DNA from: Lachnospiraceae bacterium
GTDB lineage: Bacteria; Bacillota; Clostridia; Lachnospirales; Lachnospiraceae
Assembly: GCA_016291655.1 (NCBI GenBank)
Contig: JAEEYF010000041.1
Coordinates: 25,734 to 89,733 of the forward strand
Length of the DNA stretch: 64,000 nucleotides
Direction: 5' to 3'
This document shows positions 52,765 to 61,168 of the stretch, one piece after another; position 1 is the stretch's first letter, and each line of letters starts with the position of its first letter. The position numbers were made by a program, and so were the translations under genes. The notes below the pieces were generated by a model. It did no database searches. It saw nothing but the letters and a program-made list of their open reading frames with translations, and was not told where the DNA came from.

Positions 52765-55700
52765 ATGAACTACAGCAAACGCGAGATCACAAAAACATTA
52801 CATCAATTAAAAAGCCGTACCAAAAGGCTTTCAAGCGGAATTTCCGTTTCCGGGTTCAGACTCGTCCTCATCGGCGTAATAGCGGTCATAGTGATCGGTA
52901 TATTCGCAGGTTTCGGCGTACTGAACGGCGTTATTGCGTCAGCACCCGGACTGGATAATGTCAACATCGTTCCCGAAGGCTATGTAACCCGTTTCTTTTA
53001 CACAGACGGAACAGTTTCCCAGACGCTGATCGGAGCGGGCGGAAACAGAGAATATGTCTCTCTGGACAATGTTCCCGATTATGTTTACAACTCCTTCGTA
53101 GCCATTGAAGACGAGCGCTTCTGGCATCACGACGGTATCGATATACGAAGCATCTTCCGTTCCATCAGCGAAGTTATACGAAAGCGCAGCCTCGGAACCG
53201 GTGCATCAACCATTACCCAGCAGTTGCTTAAGAACCAGATATTTAAAGGCGGTAACGAGACCAACAGTTTCCGGAAGATCGTCAGAAAAATTCAGGAACA
53301 GTATCTGTCGATCCAGCTCGAAGCCGTTACCGATAAAAAACTTATCCTTGAATACTACCTTAACACCATCAACCTCGGACAGGGTTGCTACGGTCTTGAA
53401 ATGGCTTCCCTTACCTACTTCGGAAAATCCGCTCAGGATCTTACGATATCCGAAGCAGCGGTTCTTGCATGCATAGCCCAGTCTCCCACGTACAACAACC
53501 CTTATCGTTATCCCGAGGAAAACATGGAGCGTCGTAACGGCGAGTACGGTGTACTTAAAAAAATGCTCAACAACGGCTTCATCACCCGGGAAGAATATGA
53601 CGAAGCCATTGCGGACACCGAGGGTGTATATGCCCGTATTCAGGAATATGTCAGCGCAAACTCCGGAAGGACCTACTACACCTACTTTACGGATGAAGTC
53701 ATCTCCGCTCTGATGGAGGACCTTCAGGCTAAAGGCTATTCGACTTCACAGGCTTCCGACCTTATCTACACCGGCGGTCTTACGGTTTATACCACACAGG
53801 ACCGCGAAGCTCAGGAGATCGTGGACGAAGTATTGAATGACGAGTCTCTTTGGCCGAGTGTGGGAAAAGGCTCTTACTATGACATTGACTATGCTCTCTC
53901 CGTTCTCAAAAAGAACGGTGTGACCATTCACTATCAGCTCTATCACTTCCTTGAGTACTTTAATTACTTTGAAGGAAGTACAACTACCACCATAAGGATC
54001 TACGGTGGTATGTATAACCTGATGTCCACCAACAAGCGCTATATGGAATCCTGTGTCGAAGAATTCCGTCATGCCATGGTGGAAGAAGGGGATACCATCC
54101 TGGGTGAGCGTTTCACGGAAACTCTCGAGCCTCAGGTTTCCTTTGTTCTTCTCGACCACACGACCGGAGCTGTGGCTGCACTTTCCGGCGGAAGAGGAGA
54201 TAAACTCGGTAACCGTGTGCTTGACCGTGCTACGGATTCCCTGCGTTCGGTGGGATCGACCTTCAAGGTTTTGGCTTCCTACCTTCCCGCCTTTGATACG
54301 GGTTCTTTCACCCTTGCATCGGCCATTGATGATTCACCTTACTTTTATCCCGATGATATAAAGAAGGTTAACAACTGGTACGGTGCCAACACCTACAAGG
54401 GCCTGAGCAACCCCAGATATGCCATCTCCTACTCTCAGAACATCATCGCCTGCCGCGTACTCGAAAAGGTTACGCCCAAGGTTGCGTTTAAATATTTAAA
54501 GGATCTCGGCTTTACCTCTCTGGTTGAGTACGAGGTCGGAAAAGACGGCTACGGCTATACGGATATCAACATCCCGTTGGCTCTCGGCGGACTCACAAAG
54601 GGTGTTACAAACCTTGAAATGACAGCCGCATATGCCGCCATTGCCAACGAAGGTTTTTATAACAAGCCTCATTTTTACACGAAAGTAGTCGATCACAAGG
54701 GCACTGTGCTCATCGAACATACACTGCAGCCCAAGCAGGTCATGAAAAGCTCCACTGCCTTCCTGCTGACCTCCGCTATGGAAGATACGCTGAAAAAGAC
54801 CATCGGAACTTCCTCCGATGCGGCTTTCAAGAATTATCCCATGGTTCTTGCCGGTAAATCCGGTACGACTCAGGAAAACTATGACCAGTGGTTTGAAGGC
54901 TTCTCGCCTTACTATACCGCGGGCATATGGGAAGGCTTCGACATCGGCTTTAACATTGCCAACGGCTCCACTCATAAGGCACTGTGGCGTGAGGTCATGG
55001 AACGGCTGCATACGGTAAAGCAATTACCGGAGAAAGGCTTTGAACCACCTCAATCGATAACCACAGCAACAATATGCACGAAATGCGGCAAGCTTGCGAT
55101 CCTCGGTCTCTGCGATCAATATGAAGGCGGAAACTGCATAAGGACCGAGTACTTTGCCAAGGGTACAGAACCCACCGAAAAGTGCGATTGTCACGTAAGA
55201 GTCAGAATATGCGATGAAACTGGTTTGCTTGCACAGGAAGGCTGTACTCACTTCACGGAGAAGGTTCTCTTGATCAAGGAAGAAAAGCCCGTATGGACTC
55301 CCGTAGATACGGATCTGTCCTGGCTCTCTCCCACACCTACTCCTCCGGGATACGTGCTTCCTACCGCAACTCCCGATCCTAAGGCACCGAGAACTCCGAC
55401 ACCTACGTCCACACCGGTTCCGACACCGACTCCCGTAGGTTATATCGCACCGATCACCCAGGAAGATCTGCTTCCCCGCTTCTATCCTTTGTATATGAAG
55501 CTGAAGCTGGTTCTCCCTGCAAGCCCCGTATATGAGGCATTCTATACCGAGAATGAACAATTGATAAAGGATCTGGCTCTGTTACTGACACCCACACCTT
55601 CGGTTCAGCCTGTTTATATTCAGACCAAGGTTAAGGTCGAGTACACGACCGCCGATACCAAATATATAGTTCCCAAAGAATACTGTACAAACTGCAGTAT

Positions 55701-56148
55701 CAACAAAGGCCTCTTTACACCGACACCTACACCGTTCCCTACAAGGACTCCGATACCCACTCCGACAGCGACTCCTACTTTGACGCCCGACGAATTATCC
55801 GGTTTCCTTGACAGGATGAACACATTGCTCAATCCTACGGCAACTCCCACGCCTGTGATCGCGGGAGAAGGCGGTTTTGAGGATCAGGGCGAAGGTGTGT
55901 ACTGGCACCAGGGAGAAGGTACACAATGGGGCGAGGATGATCCGACACCGACTCCTACGCCGACACCTACACCTATACCGACTCCTTCACCCATACCTAC
56001 ACCGACACCCACGCCGCCGCCAATACCGACGCCTCCACCTATGCCGACGCCGACGCCGACGCCAATGCCGACTCCTCCACCTATGCAGACACCGGGAGAA
56101 GAGCCGGAGGTTCCGCCCGATACGGAACCCCCGGGGTCAGAACCATAA
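52765..56148 (+). CDS. Class A penicillin-binding protein with Cys-rich module and Thr-Pro tail
   Basis: This 1127-residue bifunctional enzyme polymerises and crosslinks peptidoglycan. A membrane anchor (about residues 32-58) is followed by the GT51 glycosyltransferase (EDERFWHHDGID, GASTITQQLLKN). The transpeptidase has the serine motif STFK at 498-501, SQN, and KSGTTQ near residue 698. After the catalytic part comes a module with about a dozen cysteines (CTKCGKLAILGLCDQ ... EKCDC), then a ~250-residue tail dominated by Thr-Pro repeats. The family is normally 700-900 residues long. GGAAGG precedes the ATG. A weak terminator follows. Confidence 0.93.
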   Translation: MNYSKREITKTLHQLKSRTKRLSSGISVSGFRLVLIGVIAVIVIGIFAGFGVLNGVIASAPGLDNVNIVPEGYVTRFFYTDGTVSQTLIGAGGNREYVSLDNVPDYVYNSFVAIEDERFWHHDGIDIRSIFRSISEVIRKRSLGTGASTITQQLLKNQIFKGGNETNSFRKIVRKIQEQYLSIQLEAVTDKKLILEYYLNTINLGQGCYGLEMASLTYFGKSAQDLTISEAAVLACIAQSPTYNNPYRYPEENMERRNGEYGVLKKMLNNGFITREEYDEAIADTEGVYARIQEYVSANSGRTYYTYFTDEVISALMEDLQAKGYSTSQASDLIYTGGLTVYTTQDREAQEIVDEVLNDESLWPSVGKGSYYDIDYALSVLKKNGVTIHYQLYHFLEYFNYFEGSTTTTIRIYGGMYNLMSTNKRYMESCVEEFRHAMVEEGDTILGERFTETLEPQVSFVLLDHTTGAVAALSGGRGDKLGNRVLDRATDSLRSVGSTFKVLASYLPAFDTGSFTLASAIDDSPYFYPDDIKKVNNWYGANTYKGLSNPRYAISYSQNIIACRVLEKVTPKVAFKYLKDLGFTSLVEYEVGKDGYGYTDINIPLALGGLTKGVTNLEMTAAYAAIANEGFYNKPHFYTKVVDHKGTVLIEHTLQPKQVMKSSTAFLLTSAMEDTLKKTIGTSSDAAFKNYPMVLAGKSGTTQENYDQWFEGFSPYYTAGIWEGFDIGFNIANGSTHKALWREVMERLHTVKQLPEKGFEPPQSITTATICTKCGKLAILGLCDQYEGGNCIRTEYFAKGTEPTEKCDCHVRVRICDETGLLAQEGCTHFTEKVLLIKEEKPVWTPVDTDLSWLSPTPTPPGYVLPTATPDPKAPRTPTPTSTPVPTPTPVGYIAPITQEDLLPRFYPLYMKLKLVLPASPVYEAFYTENEQLIKDLALLLTPTPSVQPVYIQTKVKVEYTTADTKYIVPKEYCTNCSINKGLFTPTPTPFPTRTPIPTPTATPTLTPDELSGFLDRMNTLLNPTATPTPVIAGEGGFEDQGEGVYWHQGEGTQWGEDDPTPTPTPTPTPIPTPSPIPTPTPTPPPIPTPPPMPTPTPTPMPTPPPMQTPGEEPEVPPDTEPPGSEP
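55320..56110. repeat. Tandem repeats encoding the Thr-Pro tail of the penicillin-binding protein
   Basis: Clusters of ACACCGACTCCT-like units at about 55330-55440, 55720-55790 and 55940-56090 encode Thr-Pro runs. They resemble the tracts in the lipoprotein and LTA-synthase-like genes. Confidence 0.75.
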
Positions 56149-56157
56149 AAATCAAAG

Positions 56158-56198
56158 AACCGTGATCAATGCTTAATGCAACGACCACGGTTTTTTTT
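56158..56198 (+). terminator. Terminator after the penicillin-binding protein gene
   Basis: AACCGTG pairs with CACGGTT across a 21-base loop that can form more pairs. Eight T residues follow on the plus strand. Confidence 0.6.
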
Positions 56199-56235
56199 AT
56201 TCATTCTTATGTAATGTGCTTTTTACGAAAGCAGG

Positions 56236-57102
56236 TTATTTTTCTACAGGGAAAGTGCTTTCAACAAAGTCGGCTGCACCCACCAGTTCTTCGATCAATA
56301 CATCCTCTATCATGCCCTCATCCACTGCTTCCGCAACTCTGCTGCTCACAGGTATCTTTGCCAGGCACTTGAGACCATACTTTGCACAAGTCTCGTCGAT
56401 ATGGCTCTTACCGAAAATAGGAATATGCTTTCCGCAGTCCGGGCACTCAACATAGCTGTAATTCTCCACAATGCCTATGATAGGAATATTCATGGCCTTT
56501 GCCATGTTTACGGCCTTGCCGACTATCATTGAAACCAGATCCTGAGGGCTGGTGACAACTATGATGCCATCCACGGGAAGCGACTGGAAAACGGTAAGAG
56601 GAACATCTCCCGTTCCGGGGGGCATGTCCACAAACATGTAGTCCACTTCGCCCCAGACGACCTCACTCCAGAACTGTTTAACGGTACCTGCGATAACAGG
56701 TCCTCTCCAAAGTACCGGAACTTCCTCGTTGTCCAAAAGAAGATTCACACTCATGATCTCCGTGTTGTTCCTTGAAAGTGCGGGCATTATGCCCATTTCA
56801 TTTCCCACTGCCCTTTCTTTGATGCCGAAGCTCTTGGGGATCGAAGGGCCCGTAATGTCCGCATCAAGTACAGCAGTCTTGTAGCCCTTGCGGTTCATCA
56901 TAACCGCAAGAGAACTTGTTACAAGTGACTTTCCCACGCCACCTTTACCTGAAACGACAGCAATGACCTTTTTAACATTGCTGTACTGATTACCGGGCTC
57001 GCGAAAATCTGTCTTTCTGGATGAACAATCGAACGAGCAGGATGAACAGCTTCCGCTGCATCCTTCAGGTACCTGTTGCTTGTTGTTATCTGTTTCTGCC
57101 AT
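56236..57102 (-). CDS. Mrp/NBP35-family iron-sulfur carrier ATPase
   Basis: This 288-residue P-loop ATPase has the deviant Walker A VVSGKGGVGKS, VLDADITGPSIPK and VDMPPGTGDVPL, plus the C-terminal CPDC motif that can hold a shared iron-sulfur cluster. A Cys-rich N-terminus (CSGSCSSCSFDCSS) resembles eukaryotic NBP35 and is common in anaerobes. It probably delivers Fe-S clusters to apo-proteins. AGGAGG precedes the ATG. It is downstream of the LTA-synthase-like gene on the same strand. Confidence 0.93.
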   Translation of the reverse strand: MAETDNNKQQVPEGCSGSCSSCSFDCSSRKTDFREPGNQYSNVKKVIAVVSGKGGVGKSLVTSSLAVMMNRKGYKTAVLDADITGPSIPKSFGIKERAVGNEMGIMPALSRNNTEIMSVNLLLDNEEVPVLWRGPVIAGTVKQFWSEVVWGEVDYMFVDMPPGTGDVPLTVFQSLPVDGIIVVTSPQDLVSMIVGKAVNMAKAMNIPIIGIVENYSYVECPDCGKHIPIFGKSHIDETCAKYGLKCLAKIPVSSRVAEAVDEGMIEDVLIEELVGAADFVESTFPVEK

Positions 57103-57157
57103 GGTATTTACCTCCTAAGTATTTCGGGAAGGCATTCCCGCCTTAATTGTTGGTTGC

Positions 57158-59443
57158 TCACTTTCCATAGACCAGACGATAGTAATCATTCTGAACGATC
57201 TTAAGTGATGTTTCAAACTTGTTGTTCACATAGGATATGCATGCATCAACATATCCGTTCGGAACAGTGCTCTTGTCAACAAGATATGTAACCTTGTGAG
57301 TTGATGAATCGTACTTGACCATATTGGTCACAAAACACTTATCGAAAAGCATCGCAATATGGAATGACTTGGGATCCAGAACATCGGTACCGCCGAGTAA
57401 ACGCGAGTCATATTCCACTCCGAAAAGGTTCAACAACGTGGGAACAATGTCCACCGTACAACAGGGTGTGTCAACGATCACAGGTTCCATACCCGCACAA
57501 TAGCAGATGAAGGAATTCTTGTACGAACCGAAGTTCAGACTTCCCGCCTTTGTTTTATCGATCTCGTTGCCGCAGACCCTTGCAAGATCCTGAAACTCCT
57601 TGTTACTGAGTCCGTATGGATAATGATCGTTTGTGAGAACTATTACCGTATCTTCAAGACAACCGGCTTCCGTCAGCTTCTCGATCAGTGCGGTAACCAT
57701 ATGCTCTACTTCAAGATTTGCGGAAATAAAGGATTTAACCTTGGGTAAGCAATCCAAAGGATCTACGATGTCTCTGTCATTCCAGCATCTCGGATTGTTC
57801 AAAGTATCACTATCAACATAAATATCATAGTACGGATGATGTCCGGAATAGGTCATGTAATATGCCACGAAGCGTTCCACATTACCGTTTTCGTCACGTC
57901 TTGAAAGATAATCCTCTACGCTTTGAAGTGCGGTCTCTGTGTCGGAAGTGGGGCGCATATTGTCCGAATAGGTCAGTTTCCTGTCTTTATAGGTCACACC
58001 GTCAAGCAAAAGGTAATCTCTGAACCTCATGAAGTTGTATCCCACGTTGGGATGTGTCAGGTTTCTGTTATAGGTGTTTCCGTTATTTCCGTGATAACCG
58101 AACGCACTCGCTCCCTCTGCCTTCAATGCATTTGCAAGAGTGTAAGGCATATAACGACTGGCCGACATCTCAAACATGGTATTATGTTTAAGCTCCTCTC
58201 GGGTACCCTCGGTAAGAGGCATCAGACCTGTCGTAAAAGCATATTCTCCGTTGGTCGTGACAGCCTTGAAGGTTCCGTAGAAATTGTTAAACACAAAACC
58301 GTTGTGCGACATCATATATAAAGTAGGTGTTAAAGTTTCATTTATAAATTTGTCGGTAAAGCTTTCACCGCAGATCATGATCAGATTCTTGTCCTTGAAA
58401 AATCCGGTATAATCGTTGGTATAGGAATAGGAAGCCCCCTTAACATAGGCATTCAGGTCCGCAACCGCTTTTGCATTGGAATTCTCGTTGGTTTCACTTG
58501 CTTTGGCAACCATATCGAAATCAATGGGGACGATCTGCGGATGAGGCGTAGGCGTGGGAGTGTTTGTAGGGATAGGCGTATTGGTGGGTGTCGAGGTCGG
58601 AGCCGGAGTGTAATCCGGTTCACCTGCCCTTGGGTCCGGTGTAGGTGTTGGTGTGTTTGTTGGAGTAGGCGTAAAGGTAGGTGTGGGTGTATCCGTAACG
58701 CTCGGATTAAGAAGAAGGTTCATATCGGTATCTTCAAAACGGTTCGTTGTACCGCCACTGAAGCCTGCAACAATTCTGTCTTCAACATTTAACCTGAAAG
58801 AAACAACGAGTCCAAAATTATTGACATTATTATCAACTATACCGGGATGTGCGGAATAATCGGAATATAAGCTGTGTGAACCGCCCGCAAAAAGAGCTAT
58901 TCCTCCGACAATAAGGAAGTATACGGCTATTCCGGTCGCAAAGCCTGCAAGAGGAACAAATACCCTGCGTTTCTTATTGGAAAGCAGGAATATGGTAGCC
59001 GCAAGAAAAAGCCCAAAAACAATGATCAGAATAATGATCTGAGGGATCTTTTCGGTTATGGCTGTCTTAAAGTCTTCGGTAAATTCTTCGGCCGCCTGTT
59101 TTCCGAGACTGAGTTCGGCAAGAGTCAGATAAGTTTGAAACCTGCCGTAGTAGCATACCTGAGCGATGCACCATGCAGTTGTGGCCAGCATAACTATGCC
59201 ATGCAAGACCATACGGGCAACAGCCGGAAGCAAAGTCAATAACGAACCGATGATAACACCGTCCGCTACAGAAAACAAAACCGAGATAAAGAATTTAGAA
59301 GCGATCATGTTGCCTTGCATTATAGCAAAAACAAGCTCTATAAGACAAAAAAACAACGCGAGTATTCCGGATCCTGTCAAACAGTTCTTGATATCCTCTG
59401 CCTTGAAGTGGGAAATACTCAACTTGTTTAAACGTTTCTTCAT
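57158..59443 (-). CDS. LTA-synthase-like sulfatase-family membrane enzyme with Thr-Pro linker
   Basis: The 761-residue protein has five or so N-terminal membrane segments, a Thr-Pro linker (about residues 250-300), then an outer alkaline-phosphatase-type domain. LIMICGESFTDKFI, TTNGEYAFTTGLMP, GYHGNNGNTYNRN, YYMTYSGHHPYY and VLTNDHYPYG follow the pattern of LTA synthases, which transfer glycerol phosphate to a membrane-anchored polymer. Substrate and product are inferred. Unlike staphylococcal LtaS it has a repeat linker between membrane and catalytic parts. AATGGAG precedes the ATG. Confidence 0.88.
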   Translation of the reverse strand: MKKRLNKLSISHFKAEDIKNCLTGSGILALFFCLIELVFAIMQGNMIASKFFISVLFSVADGVIIGSLLTLLPAVARMVLHGIVMLATTAWCIAQVCYYGRFQTYLTLAELSLGKQAAEEFTEDFKTAITEKIPQIIILIIVFGLFLAATIFLLSNKKRRVFVPLAGFATGIAVYFLIVGGIALFAGGSHSLYSDYSAHPGIVDNNVNNFGLVVSFRLNVEDRIVAGFSGGTTNRFEDTDMNLLLNPSVTDTPTPTFTPTPTNTPTPTPDPRAGEPDYTPAPTSTPTNTPIPTNTPTPTPHPQIVPIDFDMVAKASETNENSNAKAVADLNAYVKGASYSYTNDYTGFFKDKNLIMICGESFTDKFINETLTPTLYMMSHNGFVFNNFYGTFKAVTTNGEYAFTTGLMPLTEGTREELKHNTMFEMSASRYMPYTLANALKAEGASAFGYHGNNGNTYNRNLTHPNVGYNFMRFRDYLLLDGVTYKDRKLTYSDNMRPTSDTETALQSVEDYLSRRDENGNVERFVAYYMTYSGHHPYYDIYVDSDTLNNPRCWNDRDIVDPLDCLPKVKSFISANLEVEHMVTALIEKLTEAGCLEDTVIVLTNDHYPYGLSNKEFQDLARVCGNEIDKTKAGSLNFGSYKNSFICYCAGMEPVIVDTPCCTVDIVPTLLNLFGVEYDSRLLGGTDVLDPKSFHIAMLFDKCFVTNMVKYDSSTHKVTYLVDKSTVPNGYVDACISYVNNKFETSLKIVQNDYYRLVYGK
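58540..58700. repeat. Tandem repeats encoding the Thr-Pro linker of the LTA-synthase-like enzyme
   Basis: GTAGGCGTGGGAGTG-like units (plus-strand sense) encode Thr-Pro runs between the membrane and catalytic parts of the protein. Confidence 0.7.
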
Positions 59444-59545
59444 AAATAAACTCCATTCATTGAAAATAATTTAACAACTATCTAATTATATTCTTTTCAA
59501 TAAAAAAAGCAACACGAAGTTTGTATTAAAAGTTACTGTTCACAG

Positions 59546-59605
59546 ATATACAAGGTGCTAAAGCTCTGAAAGTTTACTTTCAAAGAGTTTCAGCACCTTG
59601 TATAT
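59546..59605. repeat. 60-base imperfect inverted repeat
   Basis: The arms begin ATATACAAGGTGCT on both strands and extend for about 28 bases with small bulges around a 4-base TTAC centre. There is no T run on either side, so it is not a standard terminator. It lies in the 309-base gap between the LTA-synthase-like gene and the flavodoxin gene. That gap otherwise holds only the flavodoxin terminator and no gene. Confidence 0.75.
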
Positions 59606-59692
59606 TCTGCGTAGCAGTAACGCCACCCCCAACATGAGCAAGTAGCGAAGCGGATTGCGAATGCTTGGTCGTGGCGTGTGAACAGACAACTA

Positions 59693-59722
59693 TAAAAAAC
59701 ACGGGGCATTTCAGCCTCGTGT
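59693..59722 (-). terminator. Terminator of the DUF3793-flavodoxin operon
   Basis: On the minus strand ACACGAGGC pairs with GCCCCGTGT (one mismatch) and is followed by TTTTTTATAG, 30 bases past the flavodoxin stop codon. Confidence 0.75.
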
Positions 59723-59752
59723 CTTCTTACACAATTTATCCGAAATATAGTT

Positions 59753-60175
59753 TTATGCCAATGCTCCGCCAAGCTTCTTGCAAGCCTCAACGCCTTCATC
59801 GTCGGGCTCATTGTTTACCATAAGGCTGTCGCATGCAAGAACCGCGCCGTCATTTTTGCAGGTCTCTTCCCAGGTTCTCATCCACTCTCCGTCGCCCCAG
59901 CCGTAAGAACCGAAAAGAGCGATCTTCTTACCGGAAAGTGCCTTCTCACAGTCAGCGAACATGGGAGCAAATTCAGTCTCCTCAAGCTCCTCGGCTCCCA
60001 TTGCAGGGCAACCGAATGCGATCGCATCAAAATCTCCTACAAGACCCGCGTTAAAATCACTTGCAGTATATGTTGTAACCTCAGCTCCTGCCGCTTTTGC
60101 ACCATCTGCAACAGCATTTGCCATAGCCTCGGTATTTCCCGTACCGCTCCAATAAACAACTGCTACTTTACTCAT
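59753..60175 (-). CDS. Short-chain flavodoxin
   Basis: This 140-residue FMN-binding electron carrier starts KVAVVYWSGTGNTEAMANAV with the phosphate-binding loop TGNTEAM. It has the FMN loops FGCPAMGAEELEE and FGSYGWGDGEWM. The length is that of short-chain flavodoxins. Flavodoxin replaces ferredoxin when iron is scarce, which fits the twin palindromes over the operon promoter. AAGGATGG precedes the ATG. It lies 24 bases after the DUF3793 gene. Confidence 0.95.
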   Translation of the reverse strand: MSKVAVVYWSGTGNTEAMANAVADGAKAAGAEVTTYTASDFNAGLVGDFDAIAFGCPAMGAEELEETEFAPMFADCEKALSGKKIALFGSYGWGDGEWMRTWEETCKNDGAVLACDSLMVNNEPDDEGVEACKKLGGALA

Positions 60176-60199
60176 AACTGTACCATCCTTTTTTTTAAT

Positions 60200-60820
60200 T
60201 TATGAACAACTCACTATGAGTCGGTCAATCGATCTGTCACAATGATAGGCTTTAAGATAGGCTCCTCTGCACTTTTTGAAGCTGTCAAACTTGTTCTTTG
60301 CAGCTTCTTCATTGCAGTAAACCTTCCATACGCCTGTCATCTTCTCTCCTTTTCCTTTGTTAACGATAAAGCCGGCTACGTCCTCGGGAGGATATCCCAA
60401 AAACAAACCTATCTCGTGCGGAAAAGAATCATTGAACTTAAGCCTTTTGGCAAGTTCCGCCACGCAAAGGTCAGAACTGATCAGAGGATAATCCATTTCA
60501 GCAAGAATACTGCGGGCAACAGAATTATTGAGATCGTTTTTGAGATCTTCTATTCTGTACATATAAAGAAGAACATACTTAGCCGTATATTTTAAAGGAA
60601 CCAGGCGAAGTCCCTTGGGAACAAGCACCCTGTTTATCTCCCTGATCTCTCTCGTAAATCTCTCTTTATCTTCATTCGGTGCTGTAAATAAATTACCGGT
60701 CTTGATCCCTGCCATTGTGGGTGAGCATTGATATACAAGTATTTCCTCAGGCATATCACTTAACCTTTCGCTCAGTCTGTACTGAGTTCCAAACTTTGGT
60801 TGATCCATAGTCAAAAACAT
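60200..60820 (-). CDS. DUF3793 family protein
   Basis: This 206-residue protein matches DUF3793 by the segments QCSPTMAGIKTGNLF, YPLISSDLCVAELAKRLKF and especially HEIGLFLGYPPEDVAGFI. The function is unknown. In clostridia these genes commonly stand next to flavodoxin, as here. No signal or membrane segment is seen, so it is cytoplasmic. The ribosome binding site is weak. The start could be the ATG at 60820 or the one four codons later. Confidence 0.9.
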   Translation of the reverse strand: MFLTMDQPKFGTQYRLSERLSDMPEEILVYQCSPTMAGIKTGNLFTAPNEDKERFTREIREINRVLVPKGLRLVPLKYTAKYVLLYMYRIEDLKNDLNNSVARSILAEMDYPLISSDLCVAELAKRLKFNDSFPHEIGLFLGYPPEDVAGFIVNKGKGEKMTGVWKVYCNEEAAKNKFDSFKKCRGAYLKAYHCDRSIDRLIVSCS

Positions 60821-60881
60821 CTTACTTCGATTTTAATAAGTAATTTACTATGGATTTGGCAAGCTTTGGCTGTTTATCTTG

Positions 60882-60897
60882 GTTAGCAGCTACTAAC
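60882..60897. promoter_or_regulatory. Downstream operator palindrome
   Basis: GTTAGCAGCTACTAAC is a palindrome of the GTTAG-N6-CTAAC type. Its centre is 31 bases, three helical turns, from that of the second copy. It lies just after the expected transcription start. Confidence 0.6.
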
Positions 60898-60910
60898 TCA
60901 AGCAGTGGTA

Positions 60911-60939
60911 ATGTTAGCATACGCTAACCACAATGTCAA
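60911..60939 (-). promoter_or_regulatory. Promoter of DUF3793-flavodoxin with overlapping operator
   Basis: TTGACA (60939-60934) and TAACAT (60916-60911) are 17 bases apart on the minus strand. The palindrome GTTAGCATACGCTAAC (60913-60928) covers the -10 box and part of the spacer, so a bound repressor would block RNA polymerase. Confidence 0.72.
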
Positions 60940-60949
60940 GTAGTTTCTT

Positions 60950-61084
60950 TTACTGAGATGCGTAGTATATCAGCGCCTTCGGCGCAAAAAAAGAAATCCA
61001 CCATTTGGCATCGTTCTCCGCTACCTTGATCGCACGCATAAGCAGCGCACCTCTTGCTTTCATCAGTCTGATAATCTGTTTCAT
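60950..61084 (-). CDS. 44-residue cationic amphipathic peptide
   Basis: A 44-codon gene with a strong AGGAG 8 bases before the ATG encodes MKQIIRLMKARGALLMRAIK, then a charged turn, WWISFF, and an end AYYAS-like (ALIYYASQ). It has a basic helical first half and an aromatic second half, with no cysteines and no clear signal peptidase site. I do not recognise it. It ends 11 bases before the -35 box of the DUF3793 operon and lies next to the 74-base repeat array. It could be a signalling or toxin-type peptide, but that is a guess. Confidence 0.6.
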   Translation of the reverse strand: MKQIIRLMKARGALLMRAIKVAENDAKWWISFFAPKALIYYASQ

Positions 61085-61168
61085 GATTAAATCTCCTCTC
61101 AGTTTTGTGTTCTTTTTACTCTCTGCCCTTTTATTTTTTGTGCCCGGTCAATGCACACAGACACTTTT

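Noticed and set aside
57125..57140. Hairpin CGGGAA-GGCA-TTCCCG between the LTA-synthase-like and mrp genes
   Set aside because: A short stem without a T run; too weak to call a terminator.
59590..59811. 73-residue minus-strand frame after flavodoxin
   Set aside because: It overlaps the flavodoxin end and terminator in another frame and has no start signal.
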